A DNA stretch of 64,000 nt. Source: Capitulum mitella (Eukaryota; Arthropoda; Thecostraca; Pollicipedomorpha; Pollicipedidae). A model generated the notes under the pieces. It made no database searches. It had not been told where the DNA came from and was given only the letters and a program-made list of their open reading frames with translations. Position numbers and translations under genes: made by a program. Below, piece after piece: positions 1 through 21,546 of the stretch; positions within the stretch are counted from its first letter, which is position 1, and every line of letters begins with the position of its first letter. The DNA lies in contig CP099848.1 in NCBI GenBank assembly GCA_030062745.1, positions 21,563,081 through 21,627,080 of the forward strand, written 5' to 3'.

Positions 1-1
1 G

Positions 2-901
2 CCGCCGAACGCGCTCGAGATCCTGATGGGCGCGCTGCCGCCGACGACGGGTGCGCAGATCATGCCGACGGCGTCGTCGCTGGCGGTGGCGGCGGCGTCG
101 GCGCGGATCCAGTCGATGGAAGCGGCGCAGCACCAGGCCCAGGTGCTGAGCCGCGGCTTCGGGCCGCCGCTGGGCGCGCCACCGATCGGCGTGTCGGGCG
201 CGCTGGCGGCGCCGGCCGCGCTCGGCGCCGCCGGCGTGACGGCGGCGCTGCCGCCGCCGCCCGTGGTGACGGCACCGCTGCAGCTGGGCGCCGCCGCCCC
301 CGCGCTGCCGCCGCCGCCCGTGCTGACGGCGCCGCTGCAGCTGGGCGGCGGCGCGCCGGCCGTGCCGCCGCCCGGCGTGGTGGTGCCGACGCTCGGCGCC
401 GGCGGCACGATCCAGGTGCCGCCGCCGGCCGCGCCGCCGCCGCCGCGAGAGGACGAGAGCCGCAAGCGCCACCAAGAGGAGCTGCAGAAGAAGCTGATGG
501 ACGACTCGGAGCCGCAGACGCTGCAGCAGCAGGAGGACATGTCGATCAAGGGCCACTCGGGCCGCCACCTGGTGATGCAGCGCCTGATGCGGCCGCACGA
601 GAGCCGCGTGGTCGTGCTGCGCAACATGGTCGGCCCCGAGGACGTGGACGACATGCTGCAAGACGAGATCACCGACGAGTGCAACCGGTTCGGCCAGGTG
701 CAGCGTGTCATCATCTACCACGAGGCGCAGGGCGACCACGACGGCGCTGAGGTGGTCGTCAAGATTTTCGTCGAGTTCGCCGAGGCGCACGAGGCCGAGA
801 GTGCGCGCAGCGCACTGAACGGACGCTACTTCGGCGGCCGCCTGGTCAAGGCCGAGCCCTACGATATGAGTCTGTACGAGCACGAAGACCTGTCCGGGTA
901 G
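2..901 (+). CDS. PUF60: PUF60 / half pint splicing factor, C-terminal exon (partial)
   Basis: The frame is open from the window edge to the TAG at 899-901, giving 299 residues and the true C-terminus; the N-terminal RRMs must lie before the window. The last ~100 residues form the UHM (U2AF-homology motif), an RRM-like fold. Visible marks are VVVLRNMV, EITDECNRFGQVQRVIIY, VVVKIFVEF and the RXF-type loop GRYFGGR, followed by an acidic tail ending DLSG. In this family the UHM binds tryptophan-containing ULM peptides of SF3B1 and U2AF, and the protein promotes 3' splice-site recognition in the nucleus. Before it come a charged stretch (SRKRHQEELQKKLMDD) and an unusually Pro/Ala-rich linker with a tandem repeat. 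The first ATG at position 26 is not taken as the start, because the reading frame continues upstream and family members have RRMs before this region. Family identity is firm. Confidence 0.95.
   Translation, partial: PPNALEILMGALPPTTGAQIMPTASSLAVAAASARIQSMEAAQHQAQVLSRGFGPPLGAPPIGVSGALAAPAALGAAGVTAALPPPPVVTAPLQLGAAAPALPPPPVLTAPLQLGGGAPAVPPPGVVVPTLGAGGTIQVPPPAAPPPPREDESRKRHQEELQKKLMDDSEPQTLQQQEDMSIKGHSGRHLVMQRLMRPHESRVVVLRNMVGPEDVDDMLQDEITDECNRFGQVQRVIIYHEAQGDHDGAEVVVKIFVEFAEAHEAESARSALNGRYFGGRLVKAEPYDMSLYEHEDLSG
245..358 (+). repeat. 57-bp tandem duplication inside PUF60 coding sequence
   Basis: Two adjacent 57-bp copies begin at 245 and 302. Each encodes about 19 residues of the form ALPPPPVxTAPLQLG. 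They differ at only a few bases, so the duplication looks recent. The period is a multiple of three, so the frame is kept. The repeat lies in the low-complexity linker before the UHM domain and probably changes only linker length. Confidence 0.8.
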
Positions 902-3900
902 CCGGCGCCGGCCGCCGGCCGATGAGGTGCGTGAGTGTGGCGTGTGCGCGGGAGCACGGTCAGGGGGGCGCGGGCCGCGACGAAGACGGCTGCTCTCGGC
1001 TGTGGGCGTCGGCGGCTAACCCGTGTCTGGCGGAGGAGGTTTCAGGCGCGGCACCTGAGCGGCTCTCGCCTGACGCTGCGATGTCTCCAGGGCGGACGGC
1101 TGCACCGACTCGCGGCCGCCTCGGACGGCGACGGCAGCGCCGCGCGCGGCGACGGGCCGCACCACGCGCGCCCGCCGGTCAGGTGAGCACCGGCGCCCGG
1201 CTCGGCGCCAGCGAGCGAGTCCCCCTCCTGCCACGGTCCCGCCGCCCGAGTCCCGACTCGGCCGCTGCCGGTCCTATACGTCCCGGCCTGACAATGGCCC
1301 CGGTCTCGGCGCCCACACTCCCGTCCCGCCGCCGTCCCTGTCGGAGCGAGTGTGCGATGGTGTGCGTTGTCGGCGGCCGGTGTCGGCGCCGCGAGCGCCG
1401 GCCGGCCGTGCTGTCCGTGTCGGCCGCTGGACCTAACGCGGACCGCCCTCTGTTTTTGCTGTTCGCAGAACTCAGTCGCACACGCGTACAGAGCGGATGT
1501 GGCCCCGCCGGCGTCGCCGGAGTGCCGCCGCCACGCCTCGGGCCGACCCTTTGTGCCCCGCCGTGCGCGTCCGCCCGCCCGTCCGCCCGCTAGTCGTCAC
1601 CCCCCTCCGCCACGTCCTGCCCGTCGCCCCCTCTGAACTGCCCTCTGCCTGCCGCCGATGCTGCGTGTCCATGATTTGTGCCGTGTGCCGAGCGACAGAG
1701 GGTATAATGGCTCCTCCGTTTCAGTCCTGTCTCGGTATGCTCGTTTCATGTGACTCTCGGGCATGATCGGCGACGTCTGCCGGCGGCTGCGACGCGGGAC
1801 GTCTCCGGCGGGCGGCGGTGCCGGCCAGCGCGCGCTCTCGGCGAGCCGGCAGAGCGCGACGCCTCCTCCTGCCGGCCGGGCTGGCCGCGCCAGGTCGGTA
1901 CCGACGTCCCCGGCTCACCCTTGTCTGGTGGCTTCTCTGCTCTGAAGTGTGATTTAGACTTCTCCGTCGTTGCATGGTTGCAGTTGTGTGAAATCGATAC
2001 CACGGGAGGTTCCCCTTTTTGGTGTTCTGTAATAGTTGTTTGCGTGTTATCGTCAAAAGCATGCGCCAGAATTGCACGTAACCGTCGTGCTGCATAGTAA
2101 GTAACTAGAATACCATGTAACCGTTAAAATAGATGACCACGGACGACCATGGATTTCCCGCGTCGGGTCGCCGCCCGCAGGATGGCAGATAGCGCGGTCG
2201 TTTTGCTCCCCACAGCCTTAGTAGAGCGTGGTGTCTCCTTTTGCAGGTATGTGCACTACATTCCGGCGCGCGCCGAGGCGCCCCCAGCCGACACCAGCCT
2301 CAGGAACGACGGCAGTGCGTGTGAGCGCGGTGCTCCAGTGCCAGTGGTGCAGTGGTCCAGAGTGCGACATCGCGGTGTCGAGTGCCGCTCACGTGTTACC
2401 GCCTCGTGCTGGACAGCGCCCCCCCCCCCTCTTGTTTTATTTGTATGATGGCGGACGCCCCGCCTAGGACACGAATTCCAGCCGGAGCAGCCGGCTGTTC
2501 GCCTGCCCGCGGCCCCTGACTGTCATCTGAGATTGCCTGTGCGCACGCCGCGGCGATGGGCCTTGTTTCGTCGTGTGCCCCTGCCCCGCGCGCGGCGGCA
2601 CTTCATTCCGCTTCAGCTGGCGGCCTGGCCTACCCCGGCCGTCGGCGCCACGTGCTGGCGTACACGGCCAGAGCGGGCGGCCCGACACGTGCGAGACGTG
2701 TGCCCGTGGTCCTTGTGAGGGGCCTGCCTGCGGAGGGTGCGAGCGGCGTATGTGGTGCGTGAGTGGTGCCCGCCAGGGACGCACGCCGGGTGTGCGTCGC
2801 AGGGTCGCGTGCTGGTCGATTCCGTCGGTCGGACCGTGCCGCTTTGGTCGACCGCCTCAGAGGATGTGTGCAGTGTGGAAATACATCTTCTGTAGTTTTG
2901 CCGGTATGTTGAAGGCGGCGTGCCGGGCATTTGCTGGTGTGTTGAAGGCGGTGTGCCACATGGAGACATCGACGCACACGGAGACATCGACCTTGCATGA
3001 AGATATCCCTGCATTCCGGTATGAATTGTCATCATCAAGCCACGAAAACTTAACGTGAGCGCTTGGTGATTCCTTCGAGTTAATGTTTAGGACACGGACA
3101 CATGCCCCGTCATGCTTTGTCCTGCATGACTATTGATTTGTTGACCCTCCGCCTGGCAGTTCGCTCCATCCCCTGTCCCCTGCAGAACGAGGATTCGCCG
3201 CCCCCCGCCTGCCGTTCTGGTGCGGGCTCCCCGCCCCATGACGCGGTGCCGTTTCGTCGTCCCCCGCGCCTGTTGCAGCGCGGACCAGCCGTGGTTCCGG
3301 CGGCCGGCCTGTACAGTTTGCACCGCCGTCGGTCTCATGCTCGAGGTCACTGGACGCGCGCCGGCCGTCGCCAGGGCGACCCGCCTCGGAAACGGTGGCG
3401 GCCTTGCCCCGGTTCGACGCCCGCTACCCGGCCCGGGACGGCTCCGCGTGGCAGTTCTGCCATCCGACCAGGCTGCAGAGGGGATCGTGGCCGGCGGCTG
3501 CAGCGCAAGGAAAGCCGCCAGCGCGAGCAGCATGCATAGGACCGGGCACCTCTCCGTCACTGGATTTGGTGTGAATCGAACTGGCAGCCGCGACCATCGC
3601 GTGTCGATGGGCTTCCGTGTTGCGGCAGTCCGTGACGGTCGGAGTCGGCTGAGCTGAGGAGGTGCTGGAAATAGTTTAAAGAGGATTCCGATTCGGCACA
3701 CGACTGAACATTTGCGTGCCAACTCGTAAAATGATTCTCCTCTGTTCGTGGCTGGAGATTTCTGAAAGTTATTGGGGGAGGGGAGTCCATGCAGGATTTC
3801 AAACCATTTCTTTCCAGTCATTGCCATAGGTCTAGTGTTAGAATTCCTGAACATTGTGTGAGTCCTAACCCTCCGCCCCGGATCGCCAGCCATGCTTGTG

Positions 3901-4811
3901 TTGATATTTTCCCCCAACGTAGCGCTGCAGTAAGACCAACCTCGAGATTTTCTGATCGCTGAAAAGTTCAGATCCCACGCCGGCGGCAAACTCGTAATAA
4001 ACTGCGCAACGCCGGACTGTGACGAAGGTCCGTCCCCATCGTCTCTTCTCATCGAACTTCGGTTCACCTCTGAGACTGCGCCCTTTGAGCTGGTCTGCCA
4101 TGATAGTAGACCAGCTCAGCCCGTCTGTAATCCCTTACGTTTCAGTCTCAGACCGGCTGGCTGAGCTCACCTTCTTTCGACCGAACCCGGGAGCTCGGAT
4201 TGACACCGCTGACGTGAAGAACGTCAGCTCAAGCTCCCGGTTCCGCCCACGGCCGCGACCGGAGAGCGCTTTCTAGGGCGCCCGTCGACCGAGACCGACG
4301 TCCCCCTCCCCCTCCTCCACGCATCGATCCGGACCTTTGACTGGCGAGGTCGGAGCCTACGTGGCCACCACCGTCATGGGAGTCAAGGTCGGCCACGGCA
4401 CCTCTGGCGTGCGGTGTGGTGGGGCGGAGCCGGCCGGCCGCGGGCGGTCAGAGGACAAACCCGGCCAGGGCGGCCGACTGCGGTGCGTGGTCGTGCTTGA
4501 TCCAGTAGTATTCAGGTAGACGAACGTGGACGACTGGACGCCGTGGTCAGATGTCGTCCACTCCCCCTGGCCAGTGGCTCGAGGGAGGAGGTTCATGGCT
4601 CCCGTGAACGGCTCGCTCTGGCGATGGCTTCGCGTTTGTGATAGATGTCTTGCAGCGAAAGCTATAGCCCAAACGTGGTTCACTCTCTGCTCGACTCGGT
4701 GAAGGCTTACGAACTCACGTCCCGCCGTACTTAAACCGGAAATTTCAGCCCCGAATATTTTCCAGAAACGTTTTAAACGTGGTGCGTCGCTGTCTGAAAC
4801 TCCCTTTCGAG
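902..4811. other. PUF60 3' flank and intergenic DNA, no gene recognised
   Basis: GC-rich to about 3.5 kb, then more balanced. The open frames here overlap each other on both strands with no recognisable domain, as expected from few stop codons at high GC. The first part is presumably PUF60 3' UTR, but I see no convincing polyadenylation signal close to the stop. An AATAAA near 3,990 is too far away to assign. Confidence 0.5.
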
Positions 4812-4973
4812 CAGGGCCGCAGCCAGGATTTTCTTAAGGGGGAGGGCGGAGCTCAGTGTGAACTGAAATACGAAAACCGCCTGTCGGGAAGACGATGCGC
4901 AATGGTTTTCACAAAAATGCCAGCCTAAGGGGGGAGGCCTGGCCCCCCGGCCCACCCCATTGGCTGCGCCTGT
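4812..4973 (-). mobile_element. Short MITE, CAGGCGCAGCC family, copy 1
   Basis: About 160 bp bounded by imperfect inverted ends of the type CAGG-CGCAGCCA and TGGCTGCGCCTG. The interior has the family signature, read on the minus strand, of a gcaggcggtttt core followed by a tgatttcagttcacac-like stretch. Three more copies in this window (13.3, 28.0 and 33.9 kb) share ends and core, so it is a dispersed non-autonomous DNA element. It has no coding capacity. The target duplication is not clear. Confidence 0.7.
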
Positions 4974-5114
4974 GCTCTCGAGGCATGCTAATGAGGTGTC
5001 CTGTCCCAGCGTTAGCCGCACGTGCTTCGTTGTAACACGCGTCCTTTTAGGCGCACCATTTTTTTTATTTTCGGGTAGTGTCGGCTGTTCATTGCTTTGT
5101 CAAGAAGATACGTG

Positions 5115-5375
5115 GTGACTGCTATGTGAAGTGCAATCACCAACGAAGTTAGCAACAGTCACAGCAACGGCTTCGGCAACAAGCACCGATTTTAATGAAA
5201 GCTCATAGGATAACCTGACCAGGTTATTCACGAATCCAAAGTCTGTTTTGGAATAGCTCGGATCGTATCACCTCCAGAAGCCACACACACACAAAAACAT
5301 GAAGGTAGCGACGGCCACAGCATACGGCTGCAGCAACGAGCACCGATTTCAATGAGAGTTGTGCCGTAGGATAAC
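5115..5375 (+). repeat. ~160-bp satellite array, left part (before hAT insertion)
   Basis: Monomers carry the landmarks AACGAGCACCGATTTCAATG, AGGATAACCTGGCC, TTCACGAATCTGAAGTC and GTTTTGGAATAGC in the same order. The AGGATAAC landmark recurs at 5207 and 5368, a spacing of 161 bp. The array is broken at 5376 by a transposon and resumes at 8837. No coding potential is seen. Confidence 0.75.
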
Positions 5376-6489
5376 CATAGGTGGGCATCGTTACTAAAAA
5401 ATGTAACTTCGTTACTCGTTACTCCGTTACTCAAAAAAGCCAGTCCGTTACTCGTTACTCCGTTACTCTGCCTTAAAAAGTAACGGAAGTTACCGTTACT
5501 CCGTTATTCCGTTACTTTTTTAAATGCAGTGAAAACCAAGCGAACGCGGGTTTTAAGTCTTTTATGCTGCTTTGTGGTTGTAAAACGCATTCCATATACA
5601 AAGGAAAGAAACAAAAAGCGCTTACCCAAAACACCCCGCTAGCTGCCCACTGCCCTCACCAGCCGTTTTGGAGTCGGCGGCGCCGGGACAACAGCCGCGG
5701 CGGGTATTCTACCACTGTGTTAGCCGCAATGTTCAAACCAACGAATTCCTGTTCATTGCCCGCGGCGCCAACGGAGCGGGAACAACCGGCGCTGGAGCGG
5801 ACGCATGCAAAATGCGACAAACAGCGGACATCTATCGACTGGGTTTGATCAACAATGCCTCTCGAAGTATCCGCCCTAAACATAGTGGTCTCCGTTCAGA
5901 GCTCGTTTCGGTCTCGCGAACTTCTTGTTTTGTTTTGAAATTATGTGTGTGTATTAGTTTGTGTACGAGCGCGTGCGTGGAGGTAAGATTCCTGATACCC
6001 CTGACGTTTTTTTAATACCAAACGACGAAGGACTCAAAAAAACATGACTGATATGGATTTTATTATTGTGAAATAAAAGACTAAAAAAAGGTGCTTTAGT
6101 ACCTCTTCAGTTTACCCTTGAAAAGACAAATTAGCTATAAAAACATGGTCATAAGTAAGATGCAACGGAGGATGTTAGCCGTTCACAAGTGGAACATTTT
6201 GGAACGATGACGTGACCTGACCTGACCCCTGTGAAAGGCCAAAATTGATATCAATGAACTCGCTATTGTCTTACGGTTCAGTATATGTCGCTTAAGTTCA
6301 GCTTTTCAGGGACAAGGTATTGTGTCTATTTACCTAATTCCAAGGACGCGTTTTGACCTTTCACGGCGTCTGGTGGCCTCAAAATTGACCTGAGGTCAAA
6401 ACTCTTGAATGTTTTCGTCTCGGTTTGACAAAACCTTTCCGCCGGTGTTTTCCTTTTTTCCGTACGATATATGGGAGCCGAGATCCTGG

Positions 6490-6600
6490 GAGGTGCGGAA
6501 ATCCGCGGTCCCCCTCCGGCCGGGCAAAGGGCATTCTGAGCCCGGCCGGAGACGGGTTAAAAACACTTCATTTAACCCTATTCCCTGTGGGGGGGGGCAG
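6490..6600. mobile_element. Two piggyBac-like ends lying head to head
   Basis: A GGG-TTAA end (6554-6560) belongs to sequence on the left, which carries a hairpin of ccggccggg and cccggccgg. Eleven bases on, TTAA (6572-6575) precedes CCCTATTCCCTG, which resembles the end of the complete element at 40,032. No partner end was found for either within a few kb, so both look like truncated copies. Confidence 0.5.
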
Positions 6601-7369
6601 ATTCTGCTACCCGTGTCTTTTTGCTTGTCGCTCCCACACTGTTTGCCGCAGCGCCACAAGATTTTCTGGCATTTCATGGAATTGATACACAAGTGTTTTG
6701 TCAACATTTAAAAAAAAATCGGTCCCGCAGAGGCGGTTCCAAGCCCCCGTTTTCGGCGGTAATGTGCTGTGCGTGAAGCTAAAAAGTTGTGCGGTTCACT
6801 ATCGTGACATTCTGAGTAGAAATAAAGATCACTGACTCATTTAATAGTCATACACATCCTAAACAATGCGTATGCACACACATTTTCAGGCGAACGCACA
6901 CCCAGGTACTGAAAAAATGGGAGAGCACACTATTGTGGTTATGGTGCCCTCCCAATTTTGTTTACCTGGATCCACCTCTGCGCTACATATAAACTTAAAC
7001 TGGCTTGCTAGTTGCACATCTGATGTTTACATCACCCAAAACAAACAAAAACAAAGGCAATTTCTTATTTCAAAAATCACCCTTCTTGCCCTCCCTGGAA
7101 CTGCCTATGGTTTTCTATTTTAAATTTCAGCTTTCGGCATATAAAAGACTTGGACATTCCAAGCTGAACCGTGTTATTCCCATGAAAATTGGTTGGTAAA
7201 CACGGCCGCAGTGGCCTTTCAAAAATCCCGAAATTTTGGACTTTGTTTGCCCCCACGCCCTATTTTCTGAATTTTTGAATTTTTGGGGTCCGGAATTGGA
7301 GATCTCGTTGAAACATATTACATGGCATTCATCCCATCAACATTGGACGAATGCATCTCGAGATCTCTG

Positions 7370-7945
7370 GAAGGGCGGGGAGGGGAGGGGGCAGAATTGG
7401 TAATATTCACCTTTCGGCCAATGCATATTTTTCGAAGGTGCAAAAGTGGCAACGGCTCATATCATGTTTGAGTTTGGGTCCTCACTTCTGCGTCTACAAA
7501 AAATAATGTGTCAGCCGAAAGGTGTTTCGGCCAGTTGATATTTTTTTCGGGAACGCAGGAGTGGTAACTCGAACCGCATGGACAATGTAGCCTGTCCTCC
7601 AAGTTAAAAATGATTTAACCTAACCTAACCTAAAACCTACTGTATGGTTGCAGGGATTGCCCTAGATGGGTATGTAAAACTAATTTTTTGTTGGGTTCAA
7701 TTTGCCTGTTTTTTGGTTTGGTTAGCTCGTATCGGCTGAAGGCAAACATGTGTCAACTGAATCAAAATTCAAGAGTTACCTAACCAAGTCAGTTTACACA
7801 TCCAGTAGGGGCCAGTGCTTAGAAAAATACCTGCATGGGCTAAATTGTTCACACAACTTGTGTTGCCACTTCCGCGTCTCCAAAAATTACGCGTAAGCGT
7901 CGGCCGAAAGGTAGATTACCGCAGATCTGCCCCCCCCCCTCAGGG
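7370..7945. mobile_element. Foldback/MITE-like element with nested inverted repeats
   Basis: The left arm (about 7375-7460) and right arm (about 7858-7945) are reverse complements over roughly 75-80 bp with small gaps. Shared words include ggcaga, gtaat, cacctttcggcc and gtggcaac. A second, inner hairpin at about 7465-7550 uses the same cgaaagg/ctgcg words. The four related units suggest a foldback element. It has no coding capacity, and its target duplication is unclear because the ends are G- or C-rich runs. Confidence 0.6.
7615..7633 (-). repeat. Short interstitial telomere-like tract (TTAGG type)
   Basis: Three to four copies of CCTAA, the complement of the arthropod telomere unit TTAGG, lie between the arms of the foldback element. 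The tract is short and could be chance. Confidence 0.4.
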
Positions 7946-8836
7946 TAATGTGAATCTCACTGCCTGCAGAGAATATGGTTAAGGCAAATAGTCCAAGCAA
8001 TAGTCGACAAACTTCATAATTTTGCTTCACTACTGACAACTTATTGTGCACATTCTGTTCTCAACAGAAGTAAAGACGTACAGGCGTAAAGACGCCTTGA
8101 TGGGACATTTTAGTGTCAGGTAGTTAAAATTTCAGGCCAGTCAAGAATCAATCACCACTCAATCACCCCATGGACATCACAGATCCAGGGCCATGGTGGC
8201 AGTAATCATGTGCTCAACAGCCTTGAGTGATCTTGGCGGGGAACCGTGTGGCGGTGGTAAGCAATCCGTGACTAATTTGAGACAACATTGAAAACTGCCG
8301 TCAGCTGGCTGTTCCAGTATAAATGACAATAACTTTGATATCTTTTAGCCTGAAAAATGACGACTGGTTAATTTATCATTTTAAGTCATATCAAACTTAC
8401 GCATAATTCAATACTTTTGTCCCAAAAGAGACCAAAGTCAACTGGCGTATATACTGAACCATTGCCGCCAGCTTGCCGTCAACGTTTATCAGCTGACGAA
8501 TATTGTCAACAAGTCTACTCCGCGATTGTCAGTTGAGTGCGCGCCCAGCCGCGCTTGTATCGCCGCACGCTATTGGGTGTTGGCTATTCAAGTAGCCAAT
8601 GGGTGTGCCGATGCAAATGAAGCCGGGCGGTGTCTGTAAGGAGTTTAAAAAGTAACGGAGTAACGGAGTAACGGAGTAACGGACCAAAAAGTAACGGAGT
8701 AACGGACCACAAAAGTAACTTCCGTTACTCAGTCCGTTCCAGTAAAATAAAAGTAACGGGTCCGTTACTCCGTTACTCAAAAAAGTAACTTCGTTAGTAA
8801 CGGAGTAACGGAGTAACGGACCAGTGCCCACCTATG

Positions 8837-9260
8837 AGGATAACCTGGCCGAGTTCTTCACGAATCTGAAGTCCGTTTTGGAATAGCCTTCCTTGATCGT
8901 TTGACCTTCTGTGACAAATATGCCATTGGATAATCTGGCCGAGTTATTTTCGAATCTGAAGTTCATTTTGGGATAGCCCTGGCCGTCTGACTTCCAAAGA
9001 CCATTCAAAACACGTAAAGTTGGCAGCAGCTCCAGTAACGAGCACCGATTACAATGATGTTCCATAGAGACGTAGAGCATAGAGCATGCCATAGAGCTAT
9101 AGAGCACCCTGGACTAGTTGTTCACGAATCTGGATACTATTTTGCAATAGATTTAACCGTTTGATCTCCAGAAGTCACGCAAAATCGTGATTTTAACAAT
9201 AGCCAGAACAGATGGCTCCAGTAATGAGCACGGATCGTAAGGATATGTATACCATATACA
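8837..9260 (+). repeat. ~160-bp satellite array, right part (after hAT insertion)
   Basis: The interrupted monomer resumes at AGGATAAC/CTGGCC and is followed by further degenerate monomers beginning near 8928 and 9095. They carry the same landmarks (CGAATCTGAAGT, TTTTGGxATAGC, CAGTAACGAGCACCGAT). One unit is shortened to about 90 bp. Confidence 0.7.
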
Positions 9261-9839
9261 ACGGAAAATCTCTGACCGTATGACCTTCAGTGCCGTCCAA
9301 GAAAAGGCTGTTAAATCAATACATGCCATTAGCAACGTTATTTTGGAAAATGGGGCGCAACATGATTAGTGTGGTGAGTACGAATGGATTCTTTTATACT
9401 GCGCAAGAATTCGCTTAACGCGCTAGGCGCGCTAGCGTGCCGTGCAGCGAGCTTCACTCGTTGGTGTGCGCTAGATAAATGGACGGTGTGGTGACTGTGT
9501 GGGGTCCGTTTGGGCCTATGTACGGTCTATTGGCCCTCTGCATTTTTGTATCGCCGATGAACACTTAGTATATTCTCATGTTTGTAGTCCACGTGTCAGA
9601 TGAGTTTTACACCTCTCTAACACTCCGAACTGGTTGGCTGCCCCTTGAGTAGGACATGACTTTTGATCACGATAAACCACACGGGCCAATTAGTATTGAC
9701 ATCAAGAGATGCTATCGATATTGTGGCAACTGGTGGTGTCTTGGTATGGTACCATACTTGAATGTGCCGGGTGAACTTCGAACCTCTCACTCCGATTTGG
9801 TTGGCGTGCATTTGTATTGTGTTCGTTGCTGGAGCCATC

Positions 9840-10020
9840 GGTTGTGACTGTTGTTAGCTCCACGTTTTTTGCGTGACCTTGAGAGATCATACGGTCAGAG
9901 CTATTCCAAAACGGACTTCAGATTCATGAATAACTCGGCCAGGTTGTCTCCCGGCATACCTTTCTTTGAAATCGGTGCTCGCTGCTGGAGTCGTTGCTGT
10001 GGCTGTTGCTTACTTCACGG
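9840..10020 (-). repeat. Inverted copy of the ~160-bp satellite monomer
   Basis: Reads on the minus strand with the same landmarks: AGCACCGATTTC, TCATGAATCTGAAGTCCG and TTTTGGAATAGC. It is separated from the direct array by about 600 bp of unrelated DNA with no recognised gene. Confidence 0.65.
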
Positions 10021-11092
10021 ACGTATCAGCAACGGCATTACGCTCTGGCCCTTTTATGCTTCCGTGGCCCTGCTCTCCCTCCACATTTCTGTCTCTCAGT
10101 CGCTCTCCCGCTTCAACACGTATTTCGCACAAACTGCATGTATTTGCGGCGATATTCGTCACAACATTGTACCGAGAACACATGAGACAATGTCTTGCGC
10201 GGCCGGCTCTGTGCCAGAGATCTGGTCCACACCAGTCGGTCAGGCTGGAGGGAACGCCTGTCGCCTGCCCTGTGCAAGCAACCAACAACCGGCGGACAGG
10301 CGCCCGCGGGGGAACCACCTGCCGCGTCAACAATCATCGGCCCGGCAGCCTTACATAAAATCGCGTGATGACGCCAACAAATTCATATTATATATAGAGG
10401 GGCAACAGCTATCAAGAATCATTCACCGAAACCTCGCAGGGACCCACGGCTATTCTACATCACAGACGGACACGCAGACACGTACATGCACGCCGCTATG
10501 TTCACACGGTCCACCGGAAACGCCGTCAATGACGTACCGCATGACGTCACACTGCCGGCGCTAGACCGCCGTCGGCTTCTATGTACACGCCACACGCGAA
10601 ATCACGCGCAGATAGCTCATCGCGAGCGAAAAAACACCATCTGTGCAATATTGCAACAGGCCAGTTTGGGCGCACAGCCCTCCCAGTGAGTCACCACGCG
10701 AGTGTGCGAGTGCTTTCGTCCGCTCCCGACAAAGGTCGCGAGCTCAGGCAGACACGGACGCGGCCGTGGTCTAGACGGGATCACATCAAGCGCCGGCGGC
10801 GACAACCAAACGTCAGCCATCGAAGACGCGTTCCGAGTATGGCTGCGCAAACATCGGCGAACCGAGCGTGTTACGCGTGTGTTCATGCACCATTCACTCC
10901 AGCTGTTTCTCAGAAACGATAACCATACCCACGTCGGACGACCAACTGTTTGTCTTTGCGATAAGTGATGCGCTTGCGATCATTTTGTACTGGGAAACTG
11001 GCACGATCGACCATTAATTACGAGCCGACGAACGAGGGGCCTCGAGAGTGAGATGAGAGAGACAGCGCGCGCCCCACCCCGCGGCACCCCCT
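10021..11092. other. E75 3' flank, no gene recognised
   Basis: Open frames here show no domains. On the minus strand this stretch would hold the E75 3' UTR. I see no clear AATAAA in the expected place. The E75 reading frame used by the ligand-binding domain remains open down to 10,980, but the conserved tail ends at 11,093 in another frame. Confidence 0.4.

Positions 11093-21546
<10,454 letters not shown>

Larger units (their letters stand above)
5376..8836. mobile_element. Non-autonomous hAT-type DNA transposon (3,461 bp)
   Basis: Terminal inverted repeats CATAGGTGGGCA (5376-5387) and TGCCCACCTATG (8825-8836) are perfect over 12 bp. The direct repeat AGGATAAC flanks the element at 5368-5375 and 8837-8844. 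An 8-bp target duplication and a GGTGGGCA-type end are typical of the hAT superfamily. Just inside both ends are arrays of GTTACTCC-type units (5389-5516) and their complements (about 8650-8820), giving long subterminal inverted repeats that could bind transposase. No transposase is recognisable, so movement would need an enzyme supplied elsewhere. The interior holds piggyBac-like ends (6.5 kb) and a foldback element (7.4-7.9 kb). Removing the element and one target copy rejoins a normal satellite monomer. Confidence 0.85.

Noticed and set aside
3087-4067. 326-aa open frame on the minus strand
   Set aside because: No recognisable domain or conserved word; overlaps frames on the other strand in GC-rich DNA; no splice or promoter support.
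9851-10564. 237-aa plus-strand frame
   Set aside because: Its first part is the antisense of a satellite monomer and the rest has no domain.
10980-11092. Extended C-terminus of E75 in the original frame
   Set aside because: The conserved QPLNLTKK tail and stop are in the next frame, so this extension is probably not the real end.
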